Assembly: GCF_006874705.1 (NCBI RefSeq)
Contig: NZ_CP035382.1
Coordinates: 1,922,001 to 1,986,000, forward strand
Direction of reading: 5' to 3'
From: Leclercia adecarboxylata
GTDB lineage: Bacteria > Pseudomonadota > Gammaproteobacteria > Enterobacterales > Enterobacteriaceae
DNA: 64,000 nucleotides
This document shows, piece after piece, positions 7,891 to 16,353 of the stretch. The position numbers and the translations under genes are program-made. Positions within the stretch are counted from its first letter, which is position 1. The number at the start of each line of letters is the position of its first letter. The notes under the pieces are model-generated. The model was not told the origin of the DNA. It saw only the letters and a program-made list of their open reading frames with translations, and did no database searches.

Positions 7891-8844
7891 GTGAAGCTAA
7901 CAACAGTGGCGATTGTCGCCGTCGACGGGTTCAGCCCCTTTCACTACTCTGTGCCCTGCATTCTTTTTGGCGATACCGTATCGGGTAAAAAGCGCTTTAA
8001 CGTAACGATCTGCGCCGAAAACCCGGGGTTACTGACCTCCCGGGAGGGTTTCGCCCTCAATGCCACGCAGGATTATTCCGCCATCAGGCAGGCCGATATC
8101 GTCGTGGTGCCTTACTGGGCACACGTGCTTGAATGCCCGCCGCAGACGTTGCTCGACAGCCTGGTGCAGGCCAGAGGCAACGGAGCGGAAATCGTCGGGC
8201 TGTGTCTGGGGTCATTTGTTCTCGGATATGCAGGCATTCTGGATGGCAAACGGGCGGCGACTCACTGGGAATTTGAACGCCAGTTCCAGTCGCTGTTCCC
8301 GGCGGTAGAGCTGGATATCAATGCGCTTTACGTCGATGACGACAACATCATCACCTCTGCCGGGACTGCCGCAGCGCTGGACTGTTGCCTGTACATCATC
8401 CGGCAGCGCTTTGGCAGCGAGGTCGCCAACCAGATTGCCCGCCGGATGATCGTCCCGCCGCACCGCGAGGGCGGGCAGGCGCAGTTTATTGCCCAGCCGG
8501 TGCCGGAAACGACCCGCGATGCGCGGATCAACAACCTGATCGATTATCTCCAGCGTAATATCAGCCAGCCGCTGAACCTGGATACGCTGGCAGAGAGCGT
8601 GGCGATGAGTCGCCGCACGCTGACCCGCCATTTTATGAAAGCCACCGGGATGAGTGTTGCCTCGTGGATCACCGCCGAACGCCTGCGGCGTAGCCAGCTG
8701 TTGCTGGAGAGCAGCAATCTGCCGATCGAGGCGGTGGCGGAGCAGGTGGGGTACCTCTCAGCCGTGACCTGGCGCCAGCAGTTTAAAGCCCGCTTTGGCG
8801 TCAGCCCGGCGGAGTGGCGCAAAACGTTCCGTATGCGATCGTAG
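7891..8844 (+). CDS. GlxA-type AraC-family regulator with DJ-1/PfpI domain
   Basis: A 317-residue regulator. Residues 1-180 form a DJ-1/PfpI (class I glutamine amidotransferase-like) domain with the nucleophile-elbow motif GLCLGSFVLG. Residues about 210-315 hold two AraC helix-turn-helix motifs (SVAMSRRTLTRHFMKATGMS and AEQVGYLSAVTWRQQFKARFGVSP). Proteins of this layout sense small metabolites. It follows the MBL hydrolase closely and may regulate it. A REP palindrome begins at its stop codon. Confidence 0.92.
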   Translation: MKLTTVAIVAVDGFSPFHYSVPCILFGDTVSGKKRFNVTICAENPGLLTSREGFALNATQDYSAIRQADIVVVPYWAHVLECPPQTLLDSLVQARGNGAEIVGLCLGSFVLGYAGILDGKRAATHWEFERQFQSLFPAVELDINALYVDDDNIITSAGTAAALDCCLYIIRQRFGSEVANQIARRMIVPPHREGGQAQFIAQPVPETTRDARINNLIDYLQRNISQPLNLDTLAESVAMSRRTLTRHFMKATGMSVASWITAERLRRSQLLLESSNLPIEAVAEQVGYLSAVTWRQQFKARFGVSPAEWRKTFRMRS

Positions 8845-8872
8845 GCCGGGTAAGCGCAGCGCCACCCGGCAT
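8841..8872. repeat. REP palindrome
   Basis: GTAGGCCGGGTAAGCGCAGC followed by GCCACCCGGCAT, a REP unit filling the space between the converging ends of the AraC-type regulator and the ATPase gene. Confidence 0.85.
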
Positions 8873-9961
8873 TTACCCCAGCTTCTCCATCCGCGTTTCC
8901 CCTTCCACCATCGACAGCTGATAGAGCGAAAACGATCGGTGCTTTTCAATCAACGTCGCCAGCTCCGGGGAGTGACTGGTGAGCCAGATCTGCGAGTAAC
9001 GGCTGGCCTCGGCAATCAGACTCGCCAGCGCGGGCAGCATCTGCGGATGCAGGCTGTTTTCCGGCTCGTTGAGGGCGATAAAGGCGGGCGGACGCGGGCT
9101 TAACAGCGCCACCGCCAGACAGAGAAAACGCAGCGTGCCGTCGGAAAACTCCGCGGGCTCCAGCGGTCTGCTTAAGCCTTCACGCTGCATCATCATGCGA
9201 AAACGCCCGCCGGTGTTGTCGCTGTAAAACACGCAGCCGGGGAACGCCTGGTCGAGGATGCGCATCAGCAGCAGCTCGTCGCCAATCTCGACAATGGTCT
9301 GAAAGGCCGCGGCCAGGTTTGCGCCGTCGCTGGCCAGCACCGGGGAGCGGAACCCCACCTGCGGGGCGCGGATCGCCGAGCCGGAGGAGACAGAAAACTC
9401 ATGATAAAAGCGCCAGTTACGCAAAGACTCGCGCATCTGCGACACCTCCGGGTAGAGGTGCGGCTCCCCCAGCTGCCCGAACACCGATTCGTTCTCATAC
9501 AGCGTGCCGCTGTGGGTCACTTTTTCGTGATGCACGTTATTAAGAAATACGGCCTGATTCTTGCGCTTCATCAGCTGTGACGACGGGCGTCGGTGCTGGC
9601 CGCTCAGCCAGATGGACTCCTCTTTGATCACCGGATCGAGCTGAAACTGTGAGGGATAAGGCAGCTTTTCGACAAAGCCCACCTGCAGTTCATATTCGTA
9701 AGTCTCGGTTTCCACCGCCAGATTCATGCGCCGCAGCCGATCGCTGCGGGTTTTGCCCGCCCAGAAGACCTTTAAAATCCCGCCTTCATTGGCCAGCGCC
9801 TGGGAAAACTGCCCCTGCGCCGCGCTGTGCATCAGGTGGATCGCCTTGTAAATATTGGATTTCCCGGTGCCGTTCGGACCGAAGACGATATTGAGCTGCT
9901 GCAGATCCAGCGACAGGTCGCGAATCGAGCGGTAGTTTTGAATATGCAGGGTATTGATCAT
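8873..9961 (-). CDS. RecF/SMC-like AAA ATPase of unknown role
   Basis: A 362-residue ABC-type ATPase of the AAA_21 / COG4637 kind. The N-terminus (INTLHIQNYRSIRDLSLDLQ) is typical of RecF-like proteins. Walker A is GPNGTGKS near residue 30; a signature-like EFSDGTLRFLCLAVAL and the Walker B region ALNEPENSLHP come late, followed by LTSHSPELA with the switch histidine. The usual D of the DEPE motif is N here. It lacks the nuclease domain of OLD proteins. I use the ATG at 9961 rather than the frame start at 9973. No partner gene is adjacent; its function is unknown. Confidence 0.85.
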   Translation of the reverse strand: MINTLHIQNYRSIRDLSLDLQQLNIVFGPNGTGKSNIYKAIHLMHSAAQGQFSQALANEGGILKVFWAGKTRSDRLRRMNLAVETETYEYELQVGFVEKLPYPSQFQLDPVIKEESIWLSGQHRRPSSQLMKRKNQAVFLNNVHHEKVTHSGTLYENESVFGQLGEPHLYPEVSQMRESLRNWRFYHEFSVSSGSAIRAPQVGFRSPVLASDGANLAAAFQTIVEIGDELLLMRILDQAFPGCVFYSDNTGGRFRMMMQREGLSRPLEPAEFSDGTLRFLCLAVALLSPRPPAFIALNEPENSLHPQMLPALASLIAEASRYSQIWLTSHSPELATLIEKHRSFSLYQLSMVEGETRMEKLG

Positions 9962-10028
9962 CGGCGGACCCACTTTGGCGGACTAATCCTGTACAAAGTT
10001 ACAGTGTTCTACGCAAAGTGCAAAAAAA

Positions 10029-10050
10029 AGACGACAGTGAGGTGTCGTCT
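10029..10050 (-). terminator. Rho-independent terminator of the DUF523/DUF1722 gene
   Basis: Eight-base arms AGACGACA (10029-10036) and TGTCGTCT (10043-10050), preceded on the plus strand by eight adenines. A minus-strand transcript from the gene ending at 10105 would therefore end in a hairpin plus U-run. Confidence 0.85.
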
Positions 10051-10104
10051 AAACGGGGTAGTGCTTCGGGCCTCTCAGGGTCAATGGGGCCTCGCATTTG
10101 ACAT

Positions 10105-11064
10105 TCAGGTAACGGCCAGACGCAAACCTAGATCGTCGGGATAGGGATCAAAGTAGTTCTGCGTCATCAGATACCGGTCGGGATATTCGGCCAGATAGTG
10201 TTTCAGTAGCGTGAGCGGGGCGAGAATCGGCAGTAATCCGTCGCGATAATGCAGGATCACGTCGCGTAATTCGCCGCGCTGGCGGCTGTTCAGCTGGTTA
10301 CGGAAATAGCCCTGAATATGCATCAGCACATTAGTGTGGTTTTTCCGCGACGCGGGTTTTCTGAGGATCGTCATCAGCTTTTCGCGATAGGCCTCGAAGA
10401 AGGCCTCCAGATCGTCCCACTCGTGCAGCGAGGCGACGAACGGACCAATCTCGCGGTAGCCCGCCTGATGGTGCGCCAGCAGCTGGAGTTTGTAACGGCT
10501 ATGGAAATCCAGCAACCCGCGGCGCGTCAGGCCATTCGCCCGCAGCGTATTCAGCTCATGAAGCGCGAAAACCCGCTCGACAAAGTTCTCCCGCAGCACC
10601 GGGTCATGCAGGCGTCCATCTTCCTCCACCGGTAGCCACGGCCAGGCTTCAAGCAGGGCGGCGGTGAACAGCCCGACACCCTCCTTGCGACCCGCATTAC
10701 CCTTTTCATCATACAGCCGCACGCGTTCCATGCCGCAGCTTGGCGATTTAGCACAGACGATAAATCCGCAGAGATCGCCCAGTTTCGGCACATAACCTGC
10801 TGCAAAGTCGGTCATTTTTTGGGTGACTTCTTCGTGAGGCGCTTTGCTGAACCGCATCTGCGTCTCACCGCTGGCGATCTGCGTCAGGCGCAGCGCCGGG
10901 CGAGGTGTCGGCAGGCCGATCGCCATTTCCGGACAAACGGGCCGGAAGTTCACCCACTCTGCCAGTTCATCCATGACAAAGCCCATACGCTTATGGCCGC
11001 CGTCGAAGCGAACGGCGGAACCGGTCAAGCATCCGCTAATACCCAGCACTGGTTTCGTTGTCAT
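10105..11064 (-). CDS. DUF523-DUF1722 fusion protein (YbgA-like)
   Basis: A 319-residue protein with an N-terminal DUF523 domain (about 1-150; cysteines in ISGCLTGSAVRFDGGHK, RPVCPEMAIGLPTPR and CAKSPSCGMERVR) fused to a C-terminal DUF1722/YbgA domain (about 185-310). E. coli YbgA contains only the second domain. DUF523 belongs to TudS-type desulfurases that use an iron-sulfur cluster bound by three cysteines, so a sulfur-removal role is possible by inference. The ATG at 11064 has GGAGG eight bases upstream. Confidence 0.85.
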   Translation of the reverse strand: MTTKPVLGISGCLTGSAVRFDGGHKRMGFVMDELAEWVNFRPVCPEMAIGLPTPRPALRLTQIASGETQMRFSKAPHEEVTQKMTDFAAGYVPKLGDLCGFIVCAKSPSCGMERVRLYDEKGNAGRKEGVGLFTAALLEAWPWLPVEEDGRLHDPVLRENFVERVFALHELNTLRANGLTRRGLLDFHSRYKLQLLAHHQAGYREIGPFVASLHEWDDLEAFFEAYREKLMTILRKPASRKNHTNVLMHIQGYFRNQLNSRQRGELRDVILHYRDGLLPILAPLTLLKHYLAEYPDRYLMTQNYFDPYPDDLGLRLAVT

Positions 11065-11166
11065 GATGTGCACCTCCAGAGTGACTCTTTAAAAGTTACA
11101 CAAAATGATTATTTTGTCCAAGTATTGGCGGATATATTTTTTATTATCTATACATATCAATCAGTT

Positions 11167-11583
11167 TTAGCTGCCCTTATAGGTCGAATAACCGTACTGG
11201 CTGAGCAGCAGTGGAATGTGAAGTTTTTCGTTGGTGCGGGTGACGGTAAACAGCACCGGGATCTCCGGGAAGAACGACTCCAGCTTGTTGCCATGGAAGT
11301 ATTCTGCCGTTTTGAAGGTCACTTTATAGACGCCTGGCTGCATATCCTGATCCGCCGGATAGAGCGATTTAATGCGTCCGTCCTGGTCAGTTTTGCCGCT
11401 GGCAAGCGGGGTCCATTTATCCTGCTGCTGCTTTTCCAGCGTAACGGTGACGCCCGGCGGCGGCGTGCCGGTTTGCTGGTCAAGAATATGCACGCTCAGG
11501 GTGCCGGCAGGGGCGGCACCAAAGGCGACAGGGGCAAAGGCCATAGCGGCGAGGATCAGCAGAGGGGCAGTTTTTTTCATCAT
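11167..11583 (-). CDS. hiuH: periplasmic 5-hydroxyisourate hydrolase (transthyretin-like)
   Basis: A 138-residue protein with a Sec signal peptide (cleavage near AFGAAPA). The mature part is a transthyretin-like domain: LSVHILDQQTGTPPPGVTV at its start and the C-terminal YGYSTYKGS, a Y-x-G-S version of the family's YRGS signature. Such enzymes hydrolyse 5-hydroxyisourate in the urate-to-allantoin pathway; exported versions are common in enterobacteria. No urate oxidase or decarboxylase gene adjoins it. AGGAAA precedes the ATG. Confidence 0.92.
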   Translation of the reverse strand: MMKKTAPLLILAAMAFAPVAFGAAPAGTLSVHILDQQTGTPPPGVTVTLEKQQQDKWTPLASGKTDQDGRIKSLYPADQDMQPGVYKVTFKTAEYFHGNKLESFFPEIPVLFTVTRTNEKLHIPLLLSQYGYSTYKGS

Positions 11584-11679
11584 GTTTTCCTGTGGAGTGA
11601 TAAGTCACAGGAAAACGTTAGCATTTGCCGCGCGGGAAAATATTCAACTTTTCGTGAAGATTCCCGCAGGAGAAAATAA

Positions 11680-12405
11680 TCAGAGGATAATTACCTCAAG
11701 GGCAACCTGCTGCTGCCACTGTTCCACCTGCTTTTTGCGCGCGGCGGTGAGTTTACCGCTGGTGACCAACAGCCACTGGCGGTCCGGGAAGATCTCCGGT
11801 GCCAGCGCGGCAGGGGGAATGGGCAGAATGTTAATACGGTGGCCCTGGCCAGTACGCGCCAGGGCTTCGAGCCAGATTTCGCACGGATCGTTCAGGTGCC
11901 AGCCGCTGAGCAGGAGGTTGTCGCCCGGCGCTTTTTTATCGCTCTCAAGGCAAAACGAGGCGTAGGCGATAATGATGCCATCAAGAATTTCGCGCAGGGT
12001 CATGACGGCAGGAACGTTGGCCGAGACCTGGCTGCGCAGCGGGCGTAGCACGTTTACGACCAGCTCCGGGCGCGGATACTCGCGACCGGCATCGTAAATC
12101 ATCTGGCGCAGGGATTCGATTTTGCCCGCCTGCAAACGCTGCAGCATGGTCTGTTGCAGCGTTTGCCAGTTGTTGGTCCGGCTCGGGGCAGGGCGCTCCA
12201 GAAGCGGCTTCACCTGGCCGATGGGCACACCTTTTTTCACCCAGTCGAGGATTTTCAGCGCCTGCTGGATATCTTCGTCGCTGTACTGGCGATGGCCGCC
12301 CTCGGTGCGCTGGGGCTTGAGTAAACCGTAGCGACGCTGCCATGCCCGCAGCGTAGTAGCGGTGATCCCGCTGAGTCTGGCGAATTCGCCGATGGAGTAA
12401 GCCAT
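11680..12405 (-). CDS. MerR-family regulator, MlrA-like
   Basis: A 241-residue regulator. The N-terminal MerR winged helix (YSIGEFARLSGITATTLRAWQRRYGLLKPQRTEGGHRQYSDEDI, residues 3-47) is nearly that of MlrA, the activator of csgD and curli. The C-terminal half is a B12-binding-like fold without the cobalamin DxHxxG motif, also as in MlrA. It is more divergent from E. coli MlrA than an ortholog should be, so it may be a paralog. It is divergent from blc, whose promoter lies in the shared 117-base gap. Confidence 0.85.
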   Translation of the reverse strand: MAYSIGEFARLSGITATTLRAWQRRYGLLKPQRTEGGHRQYSDEDIQQALKILDWVKKGVPIGQVKPLLERPAPSRTNNWQTLQQTMLQRLQAGKIESLRQMIYDAGREYPRPELVVNVLRPLRSQVSANVPAVMTLREILDGIIIAYASFCLESDKKAPGDNLLLSGWHLNDPCEIWLEALARTGQGHRINILPIPPAALAPEIFPDRQWLLVTSGKLTAARKKQVEQWQQQVALEVIIL

Positions 12406-12522
12406 GCCTGCGTCCGAAAGGGGGGAATAATCTCAATATACTACGAATATTTTCCGGCGGGATGAAGCGCCAGATCGGTGCACTACACTTTAATTCAAAA
12501 CGTGCAAATGACAGGAGTTCTC

Positions 12523-13047
12523 ATGAAACTATGGCCCGTTGTGACCGGTGTCGCCATTGCGCTGACTCTGGTTGCCTGTAAATCCCCTACGCCGCCGAAA
12601 GGCGTGCAGCCGATCACCAATTTTGATGCCAGCCGCTATCTGGGCAAGTGGTACGAAATCGCCCGTCTGGAAAACCGCTTTGAGCGCGGCATGGAGCAGG
12701 TGACCGCCACCTACGGCAAGCGCAGCGACGGCGGGATCAGCGTGCTTAACCGGGGCTATGACCCTTTGAAGCGCAAGTGGAATGAGAGCGAAGGCAAAGC
12801 CTATTACACCGGCGAGCCAACTACCGCTGCGCTGAAGGTCTCGTTCTTCGGCCCGTTCTATGGCGGTTATAACGTGATCAAGCTGGACGATGACTACCAG
12901 TACGCGCTGGTCAGCGGCCCGGATCGCGATTATCTGTGGATCCTGTCGCGTACGCCAACCATTCCGGATGCGGTGAAGCAGGATTATCTCAATACCGCGC
13001 GCAGCCTGGGCTTCCGGGTTGATGAGCTGGTATGGGTGAGACACTAA
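12523..13047 (+). CDS. blc: outer-membrane lipocalin Blc
   Basis: A 174-residue lipoprotein starting at 12523 with AGGAG upstream. The lipobox is LVAC (Cys20, followed by Lys, so outer-membrane sorting is expected). The lipocalin signature GKWYEIARLENRFERG appears around residue 45, and the third conserved region DRDYLWILSRTP near residue 140. Blc binds lysophospholipids or fatty acids and is induced in stationary phase in E. coli. The typical family length is conserved. Confidence 0.95.
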   Translation: MKLWPVVTGVAIALTLVACKSPTPPKGVQPITNFDASRYLGKWYEIARLENRFERGMEQVTATYGKRSDGGISVLNRGYDPLKRKWNESEGKAYYTGEPTTAALKVSFFGPFYGGYNVIKLDDDYQYALVSGPDRDYLWILSRTPTIPDAVKQDYLNTARSLGFRVDELVWVRH

Positions 13048-13122
13048 AGATCGTGCTTTCTTCCTGGGGCAATGTGCGGGCAGAGGAATAGACTTGCGTC
13101 ATGGGCACACGGGAGATGACAT

Positions 13123-14121
13123 ATGCACTGGCAACCCTTTCGCGGCACCGCGCCGACCACCATGACGATCTACAGCGCGTCGTTTCCCGATGTCAGCGAC
13201 AACTGGCCGATGAAAGACGAGGTGACGCGTGAGCTGAACGCCGTCGATCGAGCGTTAAAGGCGGACCCGCAGCTAATGCCGCCGCTGATTGAAAAGGATG
13301 CCAGCGGCGAGAAGACGATTAAATGTCAGCATCAGTGGTCTGAAAAGGCTTTCGCGACACGTCCGGCGGTCGTCGCCTGGCGTACCCGGCTGGTGCCCAC
13401 CGCGCTGGCCCTGTACGCCATCCAGAACCCGCTGGATGAGCATCTCCCCGACGGCACCCGGATGGACAGCCGCAGCCGCCAGTGGTTTATCCACGCCAAC
13501 GATGCTATCGGCATCCGTTCCCGGGCGAAGGTGCTCTCCGTGCTGGCGGAACAGTATCTGCATAATGACATCGACAACGTCTGGGTCAGCCTCGCCAGCG
13601 GGGCGGCCGTCCCGGTGCTGGAGGCGCTGCGCAGCGCCCATCTGGACGGGCAAAACGTGCATTTAACCCTGGTGGATTACGATCCCGTTTCCCTGCGCTG
13701 GGCAGAGAAAATGGCCGCCGCCGAAGGGCTGAGAGTCGGGGAGCAGGTGACGATATTGCAGCGCGATCTGAAAGACGGCCTGATCCACAGCGATAAACTG
13801 ATACAGGAACTGGGCGAAGGCAAGGTCGAGCTGGTGGACGCGCTGGGGATCTTCGAATACTTCAACGACACCGAGGCAGTGACCTTCCTGCAACATGTCC
13901 TGCGCCTGATTAAACCCGGCGGAGCGCTGATTATCTCCAATATGCTCACCAGCAGCCCGCAGATTGATTTCGCCCTGCGCTGTATCGGCTGGACGCCCAT
14001 CTTCCCGCGTACGTTACAGCAGCTGCAGGATATTCATCTCGCGGCGGGCATCGCAGTGGAAAACGTCACGGTGATCGTGCCGAAAGACGGGGTATATGCG
14101 GTGATGGAGGTGCGGGTTTAG
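13123..14121 (+). CDS. class I SAM-dependent methyltransferase
   Basis: A 332-residue protein. The C-terminal two thirds is a Rossmann-fold methyltransferase: WVSLASGAAVPVLEAL (motif I, near residue 160), LTLVDYDPVSLRWAEKMA (acidic residue contacting SAM ribose), and LVDALGIFEYF with LIKPGGALIISNM further on. The N-terminal 100 residues have no motif I recognise. The substrate is unknown. It starts 75 bases after blc on the same strand with GGGAGATG before the ATG; co-transcription with blc is possible. Confidence 0.82.
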   Translation: MHWQPFRGTAPTTMTIYSASFPDVSDNWPMKDEVTRELNAVDRALKADPQLMPPLIEKDASGEKTIKCQHQWSEKAFATRPAVVAWRTRLVPTALALYAIQNPLDEHLPDGTRMDSRSRQWFIHANDAIGIRSRAKVLSVLAEQYLHNDIDNVWVSLASGAAVPVLEALRSAHLDGQNVHLTLVDYDPVSLRWAEKMAAAEGLRVGEQVTILQRDLKDGLIHSDKLIQELGEGKVELVDALGIFEYFNDTEAVTFLQHVLRLIKPGGALIISNMLTSSPQIDFALRCIGWTPIFPRTLQQLQDIHLAAGIAVENVTVIVPKDGVYAVMEVRV

Positions 14122-14193
14122 GTTCCCTCTCCCATCGGGAAAGGGTAATCGTTAACACTTGATTAAGATCTATTGCCCTATCATGATCGCATT

Positions 14194-14631
14194 ATGAAAA
14201 TCGAAACCGCAGTTCCTTCACACTTTGAACGTCTCGTCGCAATCTGGGAGTCCTCCGTTCGTGCCACTCACCATTTTCTGCAGGAGAGCGATATCACGGC
14301 GTTACGCCCGTTATTACTCAACGCTTATCTGCCAAATTTAAACGTTGTGATTGCTCGGGATGAAACCGGCGCCATTCACGGCTTTTTGGGCGTGGACGAA
14401 AACCGCATCGAAATGCTGTTTGTCGATGATGCGAGCCGGGGAAAAGGCGTCGGCTCGCTGTTGCTGAAGTACGCCATTGACCATTTCGGCGCTAACGAGG
14501 TGGATGTTAACGAGCAAAACCCGCAGGGCGTGGGGTTTTATCAGCATATGGGGTTTGTGCAGACCGGGCGGTCAGAGCTGGACGGGCAGGGAAATCCGTT
14601 CCCGTTGCTGCATATGCGGTATGGCGGTTAA
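14194..14631 (+). CDS. YjaB-like GNAT acetyltransferase
   Basis: A 145-residue GNAT protein. WESSVRATHHFL at the N-terminus, DDASRGKGVGSLLLKYAI (acetyl-CoA loop, R-G-x-G-x-G) near residue 75, and DVNEQNPQGVGFYQHMGF near the C-terminus resemble E. coli YjaB closely. YjaB binds acetyl-CoA but its acceptor is not established. I use the ATG at 14194; the frame extends seven codons further without a ribosome binding site. It is the last backbone-like gene before the AT-rich accessory stretch. Confidence 0.85.
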   Translation: MKIETAVPSHFERLVAIWESSVRATHHFLQESDITALRPLLLNAYLPNLNVVIARDETGAIHGFLGVDENRIEMLFVDDASRGKGVGSLLLKYAIDHFGANEVDVNEQNPQGVGFYQHMGFVQTGRSELDGQGNPFPLLHMRYGG

Positions 14632-14646
14632 CTGCCGCACATTCGA

Positions 14647-14676
14647 CCCCCTCTCTCCTCTTTGGGAGAGAGGGGG
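14647..14676. terminator. strong hairpin at the edge of the accessory stretch
   Basis: Arms CCCCCTCTCTCC (14647-14658) and GGAGAGAGGGGG (14665-14676) form a 12-base-pair stem with a six-base loop between convergent gene ends. No U-run follows on either strand. It may act as a bidirectional terminator or as an mRNA-end stabiliser. Confidence 0.55.
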
Positions 14677-14689
14677 TTCCAGAAGCCGA

Positions 14690-15277
14690 TTAGTTACTCG
14701 TAATCTGCCCAACGATCACGCCACGCACTTTCTCGCCATTGAAGTAATAAGAGACGGTATTGCTTTGAATGAATCCGCCCTGAACGGGGGTTTCCTGATA
14801 AAAAAGAACAGCCTCCTTTTTTATTTCCTCATTATTACCGAATGACTGAGCGATATCCTGGCGAGAGGCATCAAGCAGGGATCTCTTCCCTATGGAAACG
14901 CGAATGGATGCTGGCGATGCTACACACTCTTTATAATTGCCATCTTTAGCCATTGCAATAGCAGTGAGTAATCCTCTCCCCATTTCATTATCGGAAATAA
15001 ACCAATAATTTATACCGTCTTTTGAATGCAGGCAGAGCCAGCGAGCAGAGCTGTCTATCTGAATGGGTATATCAGCAATATCCGTCAGGGAAGTCGTCTC
15101 CATCTGAATGGCTTTGTTGCCGATAGTGACAACAGGAGAAAGCGGAAACGCTGCTGCGATTTCCGGTATAGAGATATCCTCCTGATAATATTGCTTTGCA
15201 AAGCCGGTCATTTGCTCTGCGTAAACGTATTGACTGGCCGAAAGCAGCACCAGGAATAAAGTCGATAAGCGTTTCAT
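14690..15277 (-). CDS. putative periplasmic immunity protein to the Tlde1-like effector
   Basis: A 195-residue protein with a Sec signal peptide (cleavage near VYAEQ). The mature part has two cysteines and is otherwise unremarkable. Its ATG overlaps the stop of the effector gene by four bases (ATGA), so the two are translationally coupled. A secreted protein encoded directly after a peptidoglycan-targeting T6SS effector is the usual immunity arrangement, as with Tlde1/Tldi1. The role is inferred from position and export signal rather than from a motif. Confidence 0.7.
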   Translation of the reverse strand: MKRLSTLFLVLLSASQYVYAEQMTGFAKQYYQEDISIPEIAAAFPLSPVVTIGNKAIQMETTSLTDIADIPIQIDSSARWLCLHSKDGINYWFISDNEMGRGLLTAIAMAKDGNYKECVASPASIRVSIGKRSLLDASRQDIAQSFGNNEEIKKEAVLFYQETPVQGGFIQSNTVSYYFNGEKVRGVIVGQITSN

Positions 15278-15639
15278 TTGACTATCAGCTCCGTATCGTC
15301 ACTTTTCCATATGCTCCTTCTGGCACTTAATGGAGCAATAATACATCCTTCAGATGAGTCTTCCGGATGCTGGCTGCTTTTCCCATGAATTTTGAATGCA
15401 TCTCTCCCGCACATATCATTTGTCGAATAAGGTGTCAGGCTCAGCGTATATTTTCCTGTATGGGCAGAATTATAGGGAGCACCGATAGTATATTTTCCCC
15501 GCGGCAGAGGCCCGCTGTTCTTAACGCACTCATGAGCGGGATCGTTCTTATATCCACTTGCCCCTGCGTAATCAGCATCGAACTGGTAGACTCCATCGAG
15601 ATAAAATTTGTGCTCTTTTACGTCATATTCCCACGACAT
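15274..15639 (-). CDS. Tlde1-like T6SS effector (DUF2778, L,D-transpeptidase-related)
   Basis: A 121-residue protein without signal peptide, starting after AAGGAGG. The body reads DVKEHKFYLDGVYQFDADYAGASG, PLPRGKYTIGAPY, then FKIHGKSSQHPEDSSEGCII, which supplies the His85/His91, Ser95-96 and Cys99 of a catalytic centre like that of L,D-transpeptidases. This is the layout of Tlde1 effectors, which enter the target periplasm and cleave or alter peptidoglycan stem peptides. It lies nine bases after an hcp gene, so delivery by this Hcp is the simplest inference. Catalytic residues appear intact. Confidence 0.83.
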   Translation of the reverse strand: MSWEYDVKEHKFYLDGVYQFDADYAGASGYKNDPAHECVKNSGPLPRGKYTIGAPYNSAHTGKYTLSLTPYSTNDMCGRDAFKIHGKSSQHPEDSSEGCIIAPLSARRSIWKSDDTELIVK

Positions 15640-15648
15640 ATTTCCTCC

Positions 15649-16134
15649 TTAGTCTCTTTCTTTCCATGTGTCCGAATGGATGATGTTTCCGTCAAGGTAA
15701 TGCCACGTAATTTTTTCATATGTCAGGTCGATATACTCCTGATGCGTATTGCGTGCATTTTGAGGGTGTTTGATATCAAACATGACGGGCTCGATTTGAA
15801 CGACCTTCGCGTTCTCTAAGGTTGTTTTGAAGTATGCTTCCTCCAGTCCGTTATAATTTATTCGATAAAATATGAATTCTGCTTTTTTTAACGTTTGGCC
15901 CGTGCTGAGAGCCTTATATAACCAAGGGGATGATGAATCAATCTCTTTCATGAATGCATAAGAACTATATATGCGCTTGGATGTTATTTTTCCGGAAAAT
16001 TTATCGATTGGTTGCTCCACTGAATGCATTAATTCAATGACTTCAATTGAACCCTCGCGGTTTTTTATGTCAACTGAGCCTTTAATCGAACGACCAGAAT
16101 CATCTTCAAGCCACAAATAAACAGGTATAGCCAT
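15649..16134 (-). CDS. hcp: Hcp-family type VI secretion tube protein
   Basis: A 161-residue protein starting at 16134 with AGGAGGTG upstream; the frame extends further but the family begins MAIPVYLWLEDDSG. The pattern of a beta-barrel Hcp is seen: DSGRSIKGSVDIKNREGSIEVIELMHSV early, GKITSKRIYSSYAFMKEIDSSSPWLYKALSTGQTL mid-protein, and FDIKHPQNARNTHQEYIDLTYEKITWHYLDGN at the end. Hcp hexamers stack into the T6SS tube and chaperone small effectors. No other T6SS component lies in the window, so this is an orphan hcp/effector/immunity cassette. It is AT-richer than the backbone. Confidence 0.92.
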   Translation of the reverse strand: MAIPVYLWLEDDSGRSIKGSVDIKNREGSIEVIELMHSVEQPIDKFSGKITSKRIYSSYAFMKEIDSSSPWLYKALSTGQTLKKAEFIFYRINYNGLEEAYFKTTLENAKVVQIEPVMFDIKHPQNARNTHQEYIDLTYEKITWHYLDGNIIHSDTWKERD

Positions 16135-16299
16135 TTCCACCTCCTTATGTAGATTGAAAATAAAATACATTTAGTTAAAGGCTTAAAATGTGATTCGTGC
16201 CTGAAAAGGAGTTTTTAAATAGTGCGGAATGTTACTATTAATTATGGAATATTATTTACAGGGATTATCTATTGGATTAAATGCATTATTGCTATGCAT

Positions 16300-16332
16300 C
16301 GCCGGGTGACGGCTTCGCCTTACCCGGCCTAC
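16300..16332. repeat. REP palindrome
   Basis: GCCGGGTGACGGCTTCGCCT followed by TACCCGGCCTAC, a REP-type palindrome between the hcp upstream region and the symE 3' end. Confidence 0.8.
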
Positions 16333-16353
16333 AAAATCCGCCTTGAGCGAACG

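Noticed and set aside
6155-7903. 582-codon open frame on the minus strand opposite nlpA and the MBL hydrolase
   Set aside because: It is the antisense of two clear genes, with composition of a GC-rich shadow (many Q, H, R) and no family resemblance.
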